A stretch of 64,000 nt of DNA from Enoplolaimus lenunculus (taxonomy: Eukaryota > Nematoda > Enoplea > Enoplida > Thoracostomopsidae): contig JASANG010001477.1 in assembly GCA_030248215.1 (NCBI GenBank), positions 37,571 to 101,570 on the forward strand. Direction: 5' to 3'. Positions 1-11,808 of the stretch are shown piece after piece; position 1 is the stretch's first letter, and the number at the start of each line of letters is the position of its first letter. A program made the position numbers and the translations under genes. The notes beneath the pieces are model-generated. The model was not told the origin of the DNA. It did no database searches and worked only from the letters and a program-made list of their open reading frames with translations.

Positions 1-1560
1 GTCTTATGACTGAAAAATGATTAACGCTAGTAAAATAGGTTACTTACAGGAAACTTAGTGGTCAAAATTGCACAGTTGTCCACAAACTCTAGATTCACAA
101 CCGTAATAGCGAAGATTTTATAATTAACAGTTTTCAGTAAAGTACCGGAGTATTTCAAAATAAAGTGTCCAAAATCAAAAATTCAGCTTAGTCTTTAGAA
201 CGCTTGCTCAAATATAATAGTTTTAAGCTTATGCATATTCAGCGCATCAAATGGTCTTCGTAGCTTATAGGCTACGAATCGGTATTTTATTCGTCATTAA
301 ATGTGACAACTTTATATCACCGAAATTGTATCTTACATTTTCCGTTAGCAAAAATTGTTTTATTACCGACCGTTGTGGTGAAATTAAACTTTACTAAGTG
401 ACAGATACTTTAAAATCATTTTGTATCGACTTGATAAACTGCTTTGAAAAACTTTATCGAAAAAAAATCAGAAATCTTTTCAGACAATCGTATAGACACG
501 AATAGAGAGTAGACTTTTAATTTTCAGTTAATCATCTAAAAGCGTCAGCGAAACAAACTAAATAAATCGTATCCCAGTATCCAAGGTGATTGCTTATAGA
601 AAACTACTATTATCTTCTTTTACAGCATGGGTTTCGTAAATTGGTCGAAACCGAAATTAAAAGTTAATTTTTGAAATTGAAAAAATGCACCGCATAACTG
701 TGTTTAAGCCCATTATTAAAGCTTGATTCAAGGTTTACATTTTAGAAAATTATCTTAGAGAAATACCGGTTAAGCGTATTGCAAGACGTATATCAGCGAT
801 AGGATGTAAGCGACTTTGTTGAACACTGGGGCATGTAAGCATTGTGACACGCTTGTACCGGTGCATATGCAATTCTGCAACACAGGGTATGTGAAAATAA
901 GCAAAACCTATACAACTACAATTGATAAACGAGTATAGGCAGAACGGTAGTTTTTGGCTTGCGCCGTGTTTAATTTTCTGCCGCCCCAATATGTCTTGTT
1001 CACATGGGACACTTTGAAACACCCTTAATTTTGTAATATCCTACGAAATTTTACGTTGGGTCACAAAGGTTGTTTATTATTGCTGTTTAAAAAATGAAAA
1101 CGTTTTCCGCTTAAAATTTGTGCGTGAAACGATCAGTGGAACTCATACATTTTGATAAACCGAAATAAATAATTTTTTCTATAATCCGGCCTTATTTGAT
1201 TTTCGCTCCATCGTAAAGACAATCGTTTCCATACATCGGCACCGTTGTTTGGATTAAATGCTCAAAGGAAGCAAATTTAAACTCACTTGTGAAGTATTTT
1301 AAGTTTAAATATTAACTGAGTCTGTATACTTATATAGTGTATTCTGTATAATTTTGAACGCAACGAAAATATAGCGTGACACTATACAAAACTGACAAAT
1401 ATCACACCACAAACTTCGAAGTAATATTGAGTTTATTGAATATTTTATAAGATAACAAACAATACCGTCAGGTTTTGGCATAAAAAATAAGCCGCCTGTA
1501 CTGCCGTCGACTTGAAAATAACCGTTATTTAACGATTATAGGTTTATGTTTATAAAACAA
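1..1560. other. No recognised feature
   Basis: AT-rich sequence without a supportable gene. The only open frame (minus strand, 750-1022) has no recognisable domain and ordinary base composition for the surrounding non-coding DNA. Confidence 0.5.
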
Positions 1561-1640
1561 TCTGCCCAGGCCCGGTTGATAGCTCGCTAGCTCAACATGC
1601 TAGGAGGCGGAGGGCAAACAAGTTTTCAGGGGAGGGGTTT
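1561..1640. mobile_element. Family A MITE, left-end fragment (diverged)
   Basis: A degraded left end related to CAGGCCCGTAGCCAGCTCAC, followed by the AACAAGTTTTCAGGGGAGGGG block typical of family A. No right end or target duplication was found. Confidence 0.5.
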
Positions 1641-2363
1641 GCAGAAAACGAGTAAAATGCAGGTGCAGAAACCTAAAATTTTATTTACTTTCAAACAGAC
1701 CCATTGAATGAAACAGCCTAAGGAACTAAGCTTAACCTTAAGCTGGAGTTTAAAATGTGGTCAGCTTTAGTATATATTTATCAAATACTGTGATAAAGTA
1801 CTAAGCAACAGTTTCATAATTTCGAAACATTTAGTTGAAATACAGTTCTAAGGCGTGTATAAAATCTGCGTGGGTGGTTAAATTAATAGAAGATATTTGA
1901 TCAAATTTTAGAACAACTGGAATTTCGAGAAAATTTCACTTTTGAATATGAGCGGTATTAAGTAAATATACTGGTCAAAATGGTTCTGTTGACTAAACGA
2001 AAGTTTAACCAATTTTTTTAGCTAAAATACACCTTTTACAATCGAAATACGACCTTTCACAAACATTTTTCTGTGGATACGTAACTATAATTATTAAACT
2101 AGAAAATAGTTTGATTAAATTTCTAAAAACGCCTACGATTTTACGTCGTTTGCCACGATGACAGCCACGAATATAACGTGTTTATGACGCTATTTCTATT
2201 GAAACTTTGGTTGTTTTTCGCTTGTTGAGTAACATTTTTAATTAAATCTTAAACCATAAACAGGGTAAAAAAACTTCCGGTATCTACAATGATTGGTTGC
2301 GCAACTGATTTTTTAATTTCGACTCGACGGAGACCGTATTCAGAGAGAGGTCACGGAAGTTCG
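1641..2363. other. No recognised feature
   Basis: AT-rich sequence with no gene, element end or repeat that I recognise. Confidence 0.4.
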
Positions 2364-2527
2364 GGCCCATGTTACTTTAAGGGGCGTCCAGGTTTCTGGT
2401 GGGTCTATAAAAGAGTAGGCTTAGATTCTAAGATACACAGGGACTCTTTTTTGCAATGCTTACGCTTAGGCTTAGGCTTAAGAATACGCTTTAATCTACT
2501 GTTACGACCCTTAAAGTAACATTGGCC
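2364..2527 (+). mobile_element. Family B MITE with TTAGGC core (copy B1)
   Basis: Complete 164-bp element. The left end GGCCCATGTTACTTTAAGGG pairs with the right end CCCTTAAAGTAACATTGGCC. It is flanked by a perfect 8-bp target duplication, GAAGTTCG, at 2356-2363 and 2528-2535. The middle holds TTAGGC-like hexamers. An 8-bp duplication fits hAT-type transposition (P or Merlin also possible). No protein is encoded, so movement must have relied on an enzyme from elsewhere. Confidence 0.9.
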
Positions 2528-3143
2528 GAAGTTCGGATAACTCTCAATGAATTTTGGTCGGCGAATATGATAGAATAGCGTAAAAAACCCGATACCAGAG
2601 CGTTGAATGAAACATATTAATGAAACAAAATTGTATCAGACGTATGAAACAAAATTTACAAGCCAACAACTTTTCAAGATTTACGCTTAAGAAGAAAAGT
2701 CAAATATGATTCCACCGAAGTCTTCACGCATAATATTTGATTTGACGCACATGATACCAAGATTTACAAGTCTACCTTGATTCATGAATGTTCGTACAAT
2801 CAATTTGAGTTTTGAGAAACAATACTCGTCACTGCAGTTGGAAACTGTAGGGCTGACTCTGACTACGCAATAATGAGGTTATATTTTGCAAAATTTGCAC
2901 GGTTATCGCGAATCGGTTCGTCTTAGGGTAAATGTGCTGGCGTCTATTCCCGCTGGATGGGTTTTTTATGTCCGATCTAAGTCAACTTATTTCAGGGCTA
3001 AACCGATTTAGGTTTGATACCGGTCGGACTTGCGTAGCGCGAAACCACGAGGGTTAATATTCCAATTTTTTGCGTTTTCTCTTTCGGATCAAATGGTGGT
3101 AAAGTCCAAGAATGGACGGTGCGGGTCCCGTTTTCCTTCTTAT
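2528..3143. other. No recognised feature
   Basis: Non-coding AT-rich sequence. No element ends were recognised. Confidence 0.4.
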
Positions 3144-3720
3144 TTACGTTTTCGACTGCCCTATTTTACTAAAATCTTCTTTTCTTCCACACTCTAATTT
3201 TCGATTCGGACCACTGATTTGTGTCGTGTGAGGAGTCAGCCTTCCCCGATGGTCAAAAGTTTTATCCAGAAGCAAGAAAGTGCGAGAATATGAGTCTCCT
3301 AACCACGAAACTTGCGGTAGTGTAGTCCAGCCGTGGTGCGGCTGGCCGGCTCGCAACCGGTTAGAATTTGCCTGTAACTGTTCGGTGATAACGGATAAGG
3401 ATTGTAAATACAACGCTCCTCGAGATCTGACTACGGAGTTCCTGTTTCTAATACTTACAGCTAATCTGACTACGCAACTTTTCATTGCACTACCATAGGT
3501 TTCCAACCGTATACAAACCATCAAAAAAGATAAAACCGAAGGGCTTTCTCAGTATTTGGCAGAGTTACCTGCACGCCGTTTTAACCGGGCCGAACAACGC
3601 AATCAGGGCCCCCCAAAAATCGAAAAGTGCGTTTGATGGCTTGTTACTCATTGAAACATATCGTCAGTTCGGGGCATCTGCGTCCCGCTTTTTATTCCAG
3701 CGCTGGAACAGGTAAATACT
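3144..3720. other. GC-richer island with overlapping open frames, unassigned
   Basis: This stretch is noticeably less AT-rich than its surroundings and stays open in several frames: a minus-strand frame at 3144-3524, a plus frame at about 3260-3498 containing a cysteine-rich stretch (residues ETCGS, WCGWPA, CNCS), and a plus frame at 3485-3715. A donor-like CAG|GTAAAT follows at about 3713. I recognise no family on either strand. It could be an exon, an old gene piece, or an unrecognised repeat. Confidence 0.25.
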
Positions 3721-4224
3721 AAGCTATAGTAAAGTTCGAAAACGTGTCACAAACCTTGTGATATAAACTTTTTTTCAGTTTGAATAACCACTGTCAACTG
3801 CGGTGTGTGTGATTAATAACAAAAATTGAATATATTTGAAACAGTTTACAGCTGTCAGAAAAGTCAACAACCACGCATTATATTACAAAATCGTGAAAAA
3901 TACGCAACAGATTTTTGAATAAAATGTACAATAACAGTTTGCTAAATGTAAAACGCAAAACTACAATACTGTATATCAGTTTTGTATTATTGTCCAAAAT
4001 TATGACCAAATTGAAAATTTTGCCGGCTACCCCAGAAGCAATGTGTAACCTATTCAATAGTGCATGAATATTTCATATGGAGTATGCAAGTTAGGTTGCT
4101 GGCTTAACCCTTATCCCCATAAGTGCTTAAGTGTGTACGCGAAATAACACACAATGCGCCGTAGTCAATTATTCCGTAACGGCGTTGCGCGAAATTAATA
4201 TAAGATGTGAAAGCGATATCGATC
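3721..4224. other. No recognised feature
   Basis: AT-rich non-coding sequence between the unassigned island and a family A element. Confidence 0.4.
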
Positions 4225-4387
4225 CGGGCCCGTAGCCAAGAAAGAGGGCAGAAAGGCTCAGCTCCCTGGAAAAATTTTGGCGGTCCTAGAGGATTTTCAA
4301 TCTTGCTTGTAAGTCATTGTAAACCCTTAAATGTCCCTCCTGAAACATTTTTGTCCCCGCTAGCAAGGTGAGCTGGCTACGGGCCTG
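4225..4387 (-). mobile_element. Family A MITE, hAT-like (copy A1)
   Basis: Complete element from CGGGCCCGTAGCC to GGCTACGGGCCTG. The flanks TATCGATC and CATCGATC match at 7 of 8 bases, giving an 8-bp target duplication. The internal text AACCTTGCTTGTAAGTCATTG is shared by most family A copies. Confidence 0.85.
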
Positions 4388-4470
4388 CATCGATCTTGAG
4401 CGTCACGCTGTTATAGTTGAGTGGTGATGGTAATTGGCTTTCAGGCCAAAGTTGTTAGGCGAAAACCTGC
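4388..4470 (+). mobile_element. Family T tRNA-like fragment
   Basis: After the A1 element the sequence resembles the tRNA-like part of family T: a GAGCGTCA block and then TATAGTTGAGTGGTGATGG, a near match to the polymerase III A box. The B box and TTAA ends are not visible. A diverged relic. Confidence 0.35.
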
Positions 4471-5240
4471 AACGGATCCAGAATTTTCCGTTTGGAGTTA
4501 GTCAGGGTCGGGGATTATTTTGTTTTTAAGTTAAACATATCAGGACGTAACCGAGTTTCAATAATACAAACGTTTCGTTGCGAACAAATTGTAACCTGGC
4601 AAAATTACCGGTAGAAAAATTGAGACCACTCCTGCTTAAAATCGTGATTCTGTTGCGCCGCTACCGCTTAAAGTTGGAACTGCTACGAAATAATTTTTTA
4701 AATTTTTAATAAGTTTAAAGTTTAAATCAAACATTCGCTGTTGAATGCAATGGGGGACACCCAGGCCTATGCTTTCCAACAGGAATCAAACTGTTTTTGT
4801 TCAAATTGAATACGAAAATATACGTTTGGCTTCTCACAATCGCTTCCGTCGTAGCGTTTTCTATAGTTGCCGTCTACCGGATCAGAAATTTCTGAATCCG
4901 TCGCTGTTGTGCGGACATTTTAACATTTCGAACATAAAAATTAGCGAAATTTCACGTAACCTACAGTTGTAAAATAGTTGGAATTCTGAATACTACTCGA
5001 CCCTTTCATAAGGTAAAAGTGAAAATATGATGTTCGTAGTGAAATATAAAAAAGTTTTAAGGAAATAACCTATGTTTGGTTTAACATCTGAACTAAATTG
5101 CATAAGTTCATTAAATGAAAACTGCTTATATATTTTAAATCAAACATTCACTGTCTCTTTGAAACCAATTTTACAGTATGCTGTATATGTGCTAATTTTC
5201 TCAGGCGAAAAAAATCGGCCCTACCCGTCTGAATCCGCTA
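4471..5240. other. No recognised feature
   Basis: AT-rich sequence. Open frames at 4745-4972 and 5072-5266 have no recognisable domain, and the second runs into a MITE. Confidence 0.4.
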
Positions 5241-5446
5241 CACTGAAAAACGGTGAGCCAAATTGACTCCCTTCGAAATAGGCTCTACGGTACTACACCA
5301 ACTGATTCCAATTCGACTCCGCCAGCGTCAAACGTGCGATTCAGTGAGTCGAATTTGACTCTGGCCGAGTCGAATTTGACTCAGATTGTATAATATCATA
5401 CGACCTATTTCGGAAAGAGTCAATTTTACAAACCATTGTTGCAGTG
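5241..5446. mobile_element. Family F palindromic MITE (copy F1)
   Basis: Starts CACTGAAAAACGG, ends GCAGTG, and has TA on both sides (5239-5240 and 5447-5448). Nearly the whole element is an inverted repeat built of GAGTC and GACTC words, so a single strand would fold into one long hairpin. The TA duplication fits Tc1/mariner-type insertion. Confidence 0.85.
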
Positions 5447-5501
5447 TAGTGACTATAGACATGTAGTTTAGCTAATCTATATTTATGAAGAGCAAATAGC
5501 G

Positions 5502-5630
5502 CAGGCCCGTAGCCAGCTCACATTGCTAGGGGGCTGAAAATTTTCCACGATGGGCATTCAAGGGTTTTCAATGAATTACAAGCAAGGTTCAAAATTCCCT
5601 AGGGAGGGAAATTTTTCCAGAAAAGACAGT
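5502..5630 (+). mobile_element. Family A MITE, right end missing (copy A2)
   Basis: Clear left end CAGGCCCGTAGCCAGCTCAC and the usual AAGGGTTTTCAATGA-TTACAAGCAAGGTT interior. The right terminal repeat is not found, so it is truncated or strongly diverged. Confidence 0.75.
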
Positions 5631-5785
5631 TTAGCAATTACTAATCTGTAACGTAATGATTGTTTTTGCTCCAGGATTAAAACAATTTTTCCCACACTTG
5701 GTAGCGTACAGTTAATTATTTTTTTCATTATTAAAAATAAACGGCTGGATTTCAGTTATTATAAAGCAATTGACTAAAAACGCTA

Positions 5786-6027
5786 CGCTGCAAATTCCAA
5801 TGACTTGATTTTAATTCATAACGAGTTGAATCACTGAATCTGAATTAGGTCAGTCAGAACTCGTATTTCAAAAATTGATTGAACCCATTCTGAGTTAATT
5901 AATCACCTCACCTGGAATTAAATCAGCTCTACAGTGAGTTAATGTTTACTGTTATTAACACAGAAATAACCAGAAATTACTAATTTGTTCTCTGAATTGA
6001 TTAATCAACTCAATGAAATTTACAGTG
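5786..6027. mobile_element. Family G MITE (copy G1)
   Basis: Terminal inverted repeats resembling CACTGTAAATTTCAATGAGT. TA lies on both sides (5784-5785 and 6028-6029). The interior repeats GAGTTGA and TCAACTC words, giving foldback potential. Related to family F by its CACTG start and TA target. Confidence 0.75.
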
Positions 6028-6840
6028 TACAAGTAAAACAGTTAATACAAGCAGTGTGTTTACGTGAAATCACATTTGCAAGAAATTGGTCGACGAGTAG
6101 GGCCTTTACTTGAGGAAAGACAGCGGTGATATATTCCCCCCATAAAAATTTCTGGAAACAATCCAAACAGACACTTTTACAGGCTGTAGAATAATCTGTA
6201 GAAGTAACTCTTTTACCGCTCGCTCCGCTCGGTTGTACAATAACATTAAGACGTTGCTGTCCCCTCCCGAAATGAAATCATGAATGCGCCCCTGACCCTA
6301 AGGTAAACTTAAGGTAATAAGTCAACAAGAGTACAGCCATGAAAATAGAACTTACGCATTTGCGAATTTCTTTGCGTATCAAACTGTTATGGAACTTCAG
6401 TGAAAAACTCTGACCAAAATATGCCTGATCACAAATGTAGTTGATGGTCTCAACCAAAAATTGAGAGTCCCTTGTACCTTTTCCTCACACGCATTTGAGG
6501 GTTAAGGCGTAGGCCAAGGCTTAAACTGAGACTTAGATTCAAGATAAAATAACGGTTTAGACTTGCGCTAAAGTAAGATTTTTTCAAAACCTAAGCCAAT
6601 GATTGTGACAGGAAGCGTACAAGAGCCAAATTTGAAGGACCGGAGTCTTGATAAGCCGCGGACCGGACAAATCTGACGAGTATAGTCGTTCTACAACTCT
6701 AGCACCTGCTTCTATTCCGACATTGTCTAATATTTGCAGTCATTTCGACAATGCTTTGGGTTAAAGCTACAAGTATACGTCAACAAACTTTCAACAAAAA
6801 TCTCTCCAAACACGATATATTAGGTAATGCGTATTGTTGA
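6028..6840. other. No recognised feature
   Basis: AT-rich sequence. A degenerate TTAGGC-like stretch at about 6500-6600 may be an eroded core of family B or C, but no ends are visible. Confidence 0.35.
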
Positions 6841-7038
6841 CAGTAGCGGATCCAGAAAATCCTGACGGGGTTTTACGTAATATATTGTAGTAAAACTCAA
6901 AGTGACGGAAACGCCAACGGTAATTTTGGTGGCAGAAAAGTTAAATATTTGCCATGTAGGAACCTTAATACTATTTTTTTATAAAAAATTTGATGACGAG
7001 GGGTGCAGCTCCCGTTCTCGCTTTAGATCTGCTATGAT
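6841..7038. mobile_element. Family D hAT MITE
   Basis: Left end CAGTAGCGGATCCAG, right end GATCTGCTATGAT. It is flanked by a perfect 8-bp target duplication, ATTGTTGA, at 6833-6840 and 7039-7046. CAGNGGCGGATC ends with 8-bp duplications are characteristic of hAT elements. Confidence 0.85.
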
Positions 7039-7766
7039 ATTGTTGACGTTGACGTAAAGTGCGGCTAAAATAGGATATTCAAACGTGACAAGAGTTAATT
7101 AGCAATTGTGTCAAGCTAGATTTCCTAATTTGAGAGGTACATTAAAGCGAAAAATAAATTGAGCTCGAAGAACGCAAATTTTATAAATTTTACATTTGAA
7201 ATATCACAAAATTTGCTAATTAAATTTGCAGCAATTAAGAAGTTTACGAATTTGGGATGATTTAAGGTCAACTTTCCTATCAAACTTTTAAGTCTCAGCC
7301 AAACCGTGAGTTTAACAAGTACACACGAAGGGTAAACCTAAACCAGAATGTTTAATGCTGGCAAAATGTGAAACTTTCAAAAAATATAGGAATTACAAAT
7401 CCGATTTTTTTAAACAAATGACATTTCGCCATTCTTCATTTTGCGCGTCAAACAAATGGTTAGGTTGGCCAATGAAAACAAAGATACGATCTTTTAACAG
7501 GTCGTTTTCGAATTTTTAATGACACTATGACCGTTTCACTATTTTTAATTTAAAATAAATCACTGAAATAGTATGAAACATTGGCTTAAAATCGCAGAAT
7601 AATTTAATGTTTCACTGTATTTTAGTTAAAAAATTGCCAAAAATTGTTCAAATTCGATTTGCATCGTTTTGTCGCGCAAGCGTTGAAGTTTTTCGATTTT
7701 AAAAATTGTAAGAATTTAAATTCGAAAAAAATTTTCAATCGGACATAAAAGCATGCTTACTATAAG
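7039..7766. other. No recognised feature
   Basis: AT-rich sequence with no gene or repeat end identified. Confidence 0.4.
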
Positions 7767-8315
7767 GGCCCGTATTCTCAAATGTGTGTAGCATCTATCA
7801 CCAGTTGATGATAAGTCTTGTAACTTTCAATCCAGCGAATGCTGAGGCTTAAAATTCAGCATATTCTTCGCATATGAATTGCTCTAATCCTAGACTAATT
7901 TTGAGCTCAACAACTGTAATCAATAGTTGGTGAGTTTGAAAACGTATTACTAATTAGTGATAGTTGCAGTCTATGTTACTTTTCGTGCTGTTCCGGTTTC
8001 TGATGTTTCTGTAAAAGAGTAGGCTTACATTCTAGACTACATTTTTTGCTTAAGCTTAGTCTTAGGCTTAGGATTAGGAATACGCTTTTGCAACGCTTAG
8101 TCTTAGGCTTAGGAATACGCTTAATCTACTGTTACGGCCCTAAAAGTAACATAGGCTTGCATTCTAGACTACATTTTTGCTTAGGCGTAGGCTTAGGCTT
8201 AGGAGTACGCTTTTGCAACGTTTAGGCTTAGCTTAGGTTTAGAAATACGCTTAATCTACTGTTACGGCCCTAAAAGTAACATTAACCACAGGTGCTATAC
8301 ACATTCGAGAATATT
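7767..8315. mobile_element. Family H MITE interrupted by a family B copy (H1)
   Basis: The left end contains GTATTCTCAAATGTGTGTAG and the mirrored right end contains ACATTCGAGAATAT. The CACCAGTTG and CTAATTAGTGATAG blocks mark the inner edges of the inverted repeats. A family B element (7968-8287) sits inside the right repeat, so family H was already in place when B arrived. Confidence 0.75.
7968..8287 (+). mobile_element. Family B MITE, internally duplicated, nested in H1 (B2)
   Basis: Runs from AGTCTATGTTACTTTT to AAAAGTAACATTAACC, with flanks ATAGTTGC and ACAGGTGC (6 of 8 bases alike). At about 8150 a right-end block CCCTAAAAGTAACAT is followed at once by a second copy of the internal TTCTAGACTACATTTTTGCTTAGGC block, so the element is a partial dimer with two TTAGGC cores. 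Confidence 0.75.
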
Positions 8316-8779
8316 AGTCGATGATTGATAACCTGGATTTTGGTCAAATAATTCTTTTTTTACCAGTAGTGCCTACAAAAACATAAAATATTCTTAAAAA
8401 TATTACTGTTAATATTTATTCGCGAGAAACTATTGATAACAAAGTGTGTATTTGAACTCAGCGTTTTTAGAGCAATACAAATCTACGGCTTGAACAAATT
8501 TTCAATTAAAGTTTGCACGCAACGCAGGTGGCATTTTGTACATCAACCCCAAACAATGAAATCATATATAATATTATATTCTCGGCGGATTTTTTTCAGT
8601 ATCATCAAAACTATGAGTTAACAGCAAAATACATATACCAGCGATGCAGTCGGGCAATTTCGGAACGGGGTGACGCCGCAATTGGCCGATTCAAAAATTT
8701 ATTATCGTTTTTTAAACGGTACTTAAGTTAAGCAAATACTTTTTAAGTCACTGACCAAATTTGATACGTTGCAGATTAC
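8316..8779. other. No recognised feature
   Basis: AT-rich sequence. Two overlapping short plus-strand frames (8433-8731) show no domain. Confidence 0.35.
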
Positions 8780-8953
8780 GGGTTGCGCTATACTTATTAA
8801 TTATTTAAATGTAAGCCAGCGTCGTCCGTTACCGTGCGTTACTGTCCGTTACCAGACCGTATCGTACCAATACGTGAGTTCTCGTACGATACCGCAAGGT
8901 GACGGACGGTGACGGGCGGCGCCGGACGTGACGTTGAGGGTATGGCATTGCAC
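8780..8953. mobile_element. Family I Harbinger-like MITE (copy I1)
   Basis: Left end CGGGTTGCGCTATACTT and a diverged right end GTATGGCATTGCACC. The interior is a GC-rich imperfect palindrome of ACCGTCCGT-type words around a central CGTACGATAC. No clear 3-bp duplication at this copy. Confidence 0.7.
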
Positions 8954-9409
8954 CGACAAGTATGCCGCTACACTAACACTTCAGCCATATAACATTGCTC
9001 TCGTTAAAGTCGTAGGCGCATTACTCTTCCATCATACAAAGCAAAATTATTACGTCTTGCTTGTGGTTGTGGTTCAAATCTGACATTTATACGTCTTTGC
9101 TTGAAAAGACAAGTATTTACTTAAGTCAGTCATTTAAGTAATTACCCTAAGCACAACTTAAGTAAATATTTAACTAAGATTTCCTAAACCAAGCCATTGT
9201 GTTTTAAAGCTACAGGCCTTTCTCGAAATGTTTTGGTTTGCACTCATATCTTTGCTGTGTACGGGACCCGAGACATAAAATCAGAACCTTGTAAAATTAT
9301 ACGGATTCCTGTAATCAGTTGGTTTAATTAAGTCAGGCTGCTGGTCCGTGGTTGGTGTTTGACGTTCAAATTCAAGTTGTTTTTTAATGATTGAAACACC
9401 TACAGTTTT
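8954..9409. other. Mostly unassigned, possible family V fragment
   Basis: At about 9100-9205 the text AAGTATTTACTTAAGT and AGATTTCCTAAACCAAGCC resembles the interior and right end of family V. Nothing else is recognised. Confidence 0.25.
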
Positions 9410-9580
9410 TTGCAACCCAGCGCATTATGAGCGGATCGAAATTCAGCATATCGTTCGCGTTTGATTTGCCCTAATTCTGTACCACGTTTGCGATCTGCAA
9501 TTGCAGTGGTTCGCTTGATTGAAAACCTATCGTTGACAGATAATATTAGTGTTATACGCATTTCAGAATATTTGGCCTAG
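9410..9580. mobile_element. Family H MITE, right part (H7)
   Basis: Shares GAAATTCAGCATAT, TTTGCGATCTGCAATTGCAG and a terminal ATACGCATTTCAGAATAT with other family H copies. The left terminal repeat is not clear. Confidence 0.55.
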
Positions 9581-9744
9581 AGCTTAATCGTTAGCAATCG
9601 CAGATTTCAAAACAAAAACAACTCCGCAAACTTATCTAAATTTAACGCCTGAAGTTTAATTCGTAGTTCGCATTACGAAATACATACATTGTATTCGTGT
9701 AATCATTTCTATATAAACTTTGTGTTGGCACGATTTATTAACAC

Positions 9745-9992
9745 GGGTTCATACCCTGATGGGGGCCAGGCGGTGCTCAACCACCTATAAAAATTTTGGC
9801 CCCCTAGAAAATGTTTAAGCATGCATGTAAGTCATCGAAGTCGCTGGGAGCCAGGGGGACCTCAGCCCCCCTACGAGACTTTTGGCCCAATAGAAAATCT
9901 ATACCAATGCATGTAAGTCATCCAAAACCCTTGTATGCCCCTCATGAAAATTTGTTACCCCCGTACCAAGGTGAGCTGGTAACAGGCTTAAT
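9745..9992. mobile_element. Family A MITE, dimer-like copy
   Basis: The family A motif CCCCTAGAAAATNTTTAAGCATGCATGTAAGTCAT appears twice in tandem (about 9790-9840 and 9875-9930). The right end AAGGTGAGCTGGTAACAGGC follows. An internally duplicated, diverged copy. Confidence 0.6.
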
Positions 9993-10259
9993 ATTGATTC
10001 TGCTGAAATTATTTAACCAACTTCCATTGGACAAATTGGATAATGAATTATGCTCTTGTGCCCGCCCGAGTGGAAATCAGTCCATATATGACCCAAGACG
10101 CATTTTGACCCATGCATACTGAACAAAAACGTAGCGGACCGGTGACGCACGTGAAAGATTTATTAGTAAAAGCAAGAGTGTATAGTACCAGAGAGAGTGC
10201 ATTGTTAAACGCTTACAAAACCTAAGTTGTTACTGTTTGAAGTATCACAGAGTCTTAAT

Positions 10260-10532
10260 TTAACTCTTTCATTCATAGAGTATACTATGAGCAACTAAAT
10301 ATAATAATGTACGAGCAATACACACACTGCGAGCAGTGTTTTACATTTATAACATATATGCGCAGGGTAAAAAAACTCCGCAAAACGTGAGAGTCCCCTC
10401 GGGCTCGAGCGTCAAGATCCTATAGCTCAGTGGTCATCGCAAACGCCTCCCACCCGTGAGACTGTGGTTCAAATCTCACATTGAAATTGCATCTCATGTG
10501 AAATTGCAAATATTCATGTGAGAAAGGGTTAA
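10260..10532 (+). mobile_element. Family T tRNA-like TTAA element, old copy (T1)
   Basis: The left TTAACTCTTTC and right GTGAGAAAGGGTTAA are flush with TTAA at 10260-10263 and 10529-10532. It holds a tRNA-like segment at about 10430-10490: A box TAGCTCAGTGGTCATCG and B box GGTTCAAATCTC. The right end is well kept and the left end is eroded. Confidence 0.75.
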
Positions 10533-11422
10533 TAACAACAACCCTTCTTTGCCGATGTTACTGTGGGCCGTGAGAGGCGTAACGGTATTATAAGCCTAAG
10601 CCTAACCCTAGGCATATGACTGTGGGTCATAATTATTACCGGTCAAAATTTCCAAAATTTGGACCAATGACCAATTGATCAATATTCCTCTCCGCCTGAT
10701 ATTACAAGAAATCAATATTGCCGATAGAAGAATATATAAGCTGCGTGATGAAACCACTATGAGACAACCAAATTTACTGTTGCTGAGCGACGAGAAATGA
10801 TTGCAAAATTCGAACTGGGAGGATATATATACTGAAAGATACAGATAATTCTTTCATGAGAAACTTTAAATCGTTTGGCCAAATCTAACCGTTTCTAAAA
10901 AATTTTCAATACGTTATGATGTTATGAACACCCAAAAATTTGAATTGCTTTAATTTCCGCTAGCCTGCAAATGTATTTTGAACAACACAAATGATAAACT
11001 GTTACAAAAATTATCTTGTAGAAAAACTAAAACAAGCGACCTCAAAACTAACCAAAATAGCAAAAAACCACTGGCGAATCTAAACGAGCGCACTCAGTCG
11101 TTGGTCCAGCAAACAGAGATCAAAAGCACAATTTTGCAGATTTTATTACTAAAATTACGTTTGGCTCCTTGTCTGATTCGCTCGCGGCCTTTTTTTCGCT
11201 ATTATATACAGAATGTCGTTCGTGAGAAATATGTGAAAAATGAACTACTGATTAAGACGAAAATTATTTCAATTTTCGTTGCGTTATTTTTTATCCTTAC
11301 TCAAAAACATTGACGCACCAAAAGATGAGGTAGCCTGTAGACTTATGAAAAAGTTACTCAGTGCGCGAACAGCTGCAAAAATCCTCACGTGTGAATAGTC
11401 TTCAACAAAAAACAACACCAAA
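10533..11422. other. Mostly unassigned; short family B-like fragment at start
   Basis: At 10555-10640 GATGTTACTGTGGGCCGT is followed by CCTAAGCCTAA, which looks like a broken family B or C element. The remainder, including a plus-strand frame at 10978-11313, has no recognised content. As read on the minus strand, this stretch is intron 1 of the channel gene. Confidence 0.35.
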
Positions 11423-11795
11423 ACTGGCGTGTTGATTTTGTCCAAGGGCGGATCTAAAAATTTCTTGACGGGGTGTCGCGCAATATATAAAAGTAAAAAA
11501 CTTATGAGCGATAAGCTAAACACAATTTCAGAATTAATACAAAATGTTTGGTTTATTTCTTCGCAATTTCGACGCTTATTTTGCGTGTTCAGAAAAATAA
11601 AACCAAAACAAAAACAGGCAAAATAAGCGTCGAATTTGCGTGGAAATAAAAGCCGAAATTTTGTATTAAGATTTAGTTCTGAAATTGCGTTTAGCTTCTC
11701 GCTCGTAAGTTTTTTTTACTTTTATAGATTGCGCGGCTCCCCGTCAGACAATTTTTAGATCCGCCTTTGGGCAAAATCCACACGCCAATTAATAA
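11423..11795. mobile_element. Family J long foldback MITE beside the channel exon
   Basis: Two arms of roughly 150 bp are inverted copies of each other: CTGGCGTGTTGATTTTG, AGGGCGGATCTAAAAATTT and GACGCTTATTTTGC on the left, with their reverse complements on the right. Its right edge is about 19 bp from the splice donor of the channel exon. Reading through the donor produces the last residues of the 400-codon open frame, which are therefore MITE and intron sequence, not protein. Confidence 0.8.
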
Positions 11796-11808
11796 AGGGT
11801 ACAAAATT

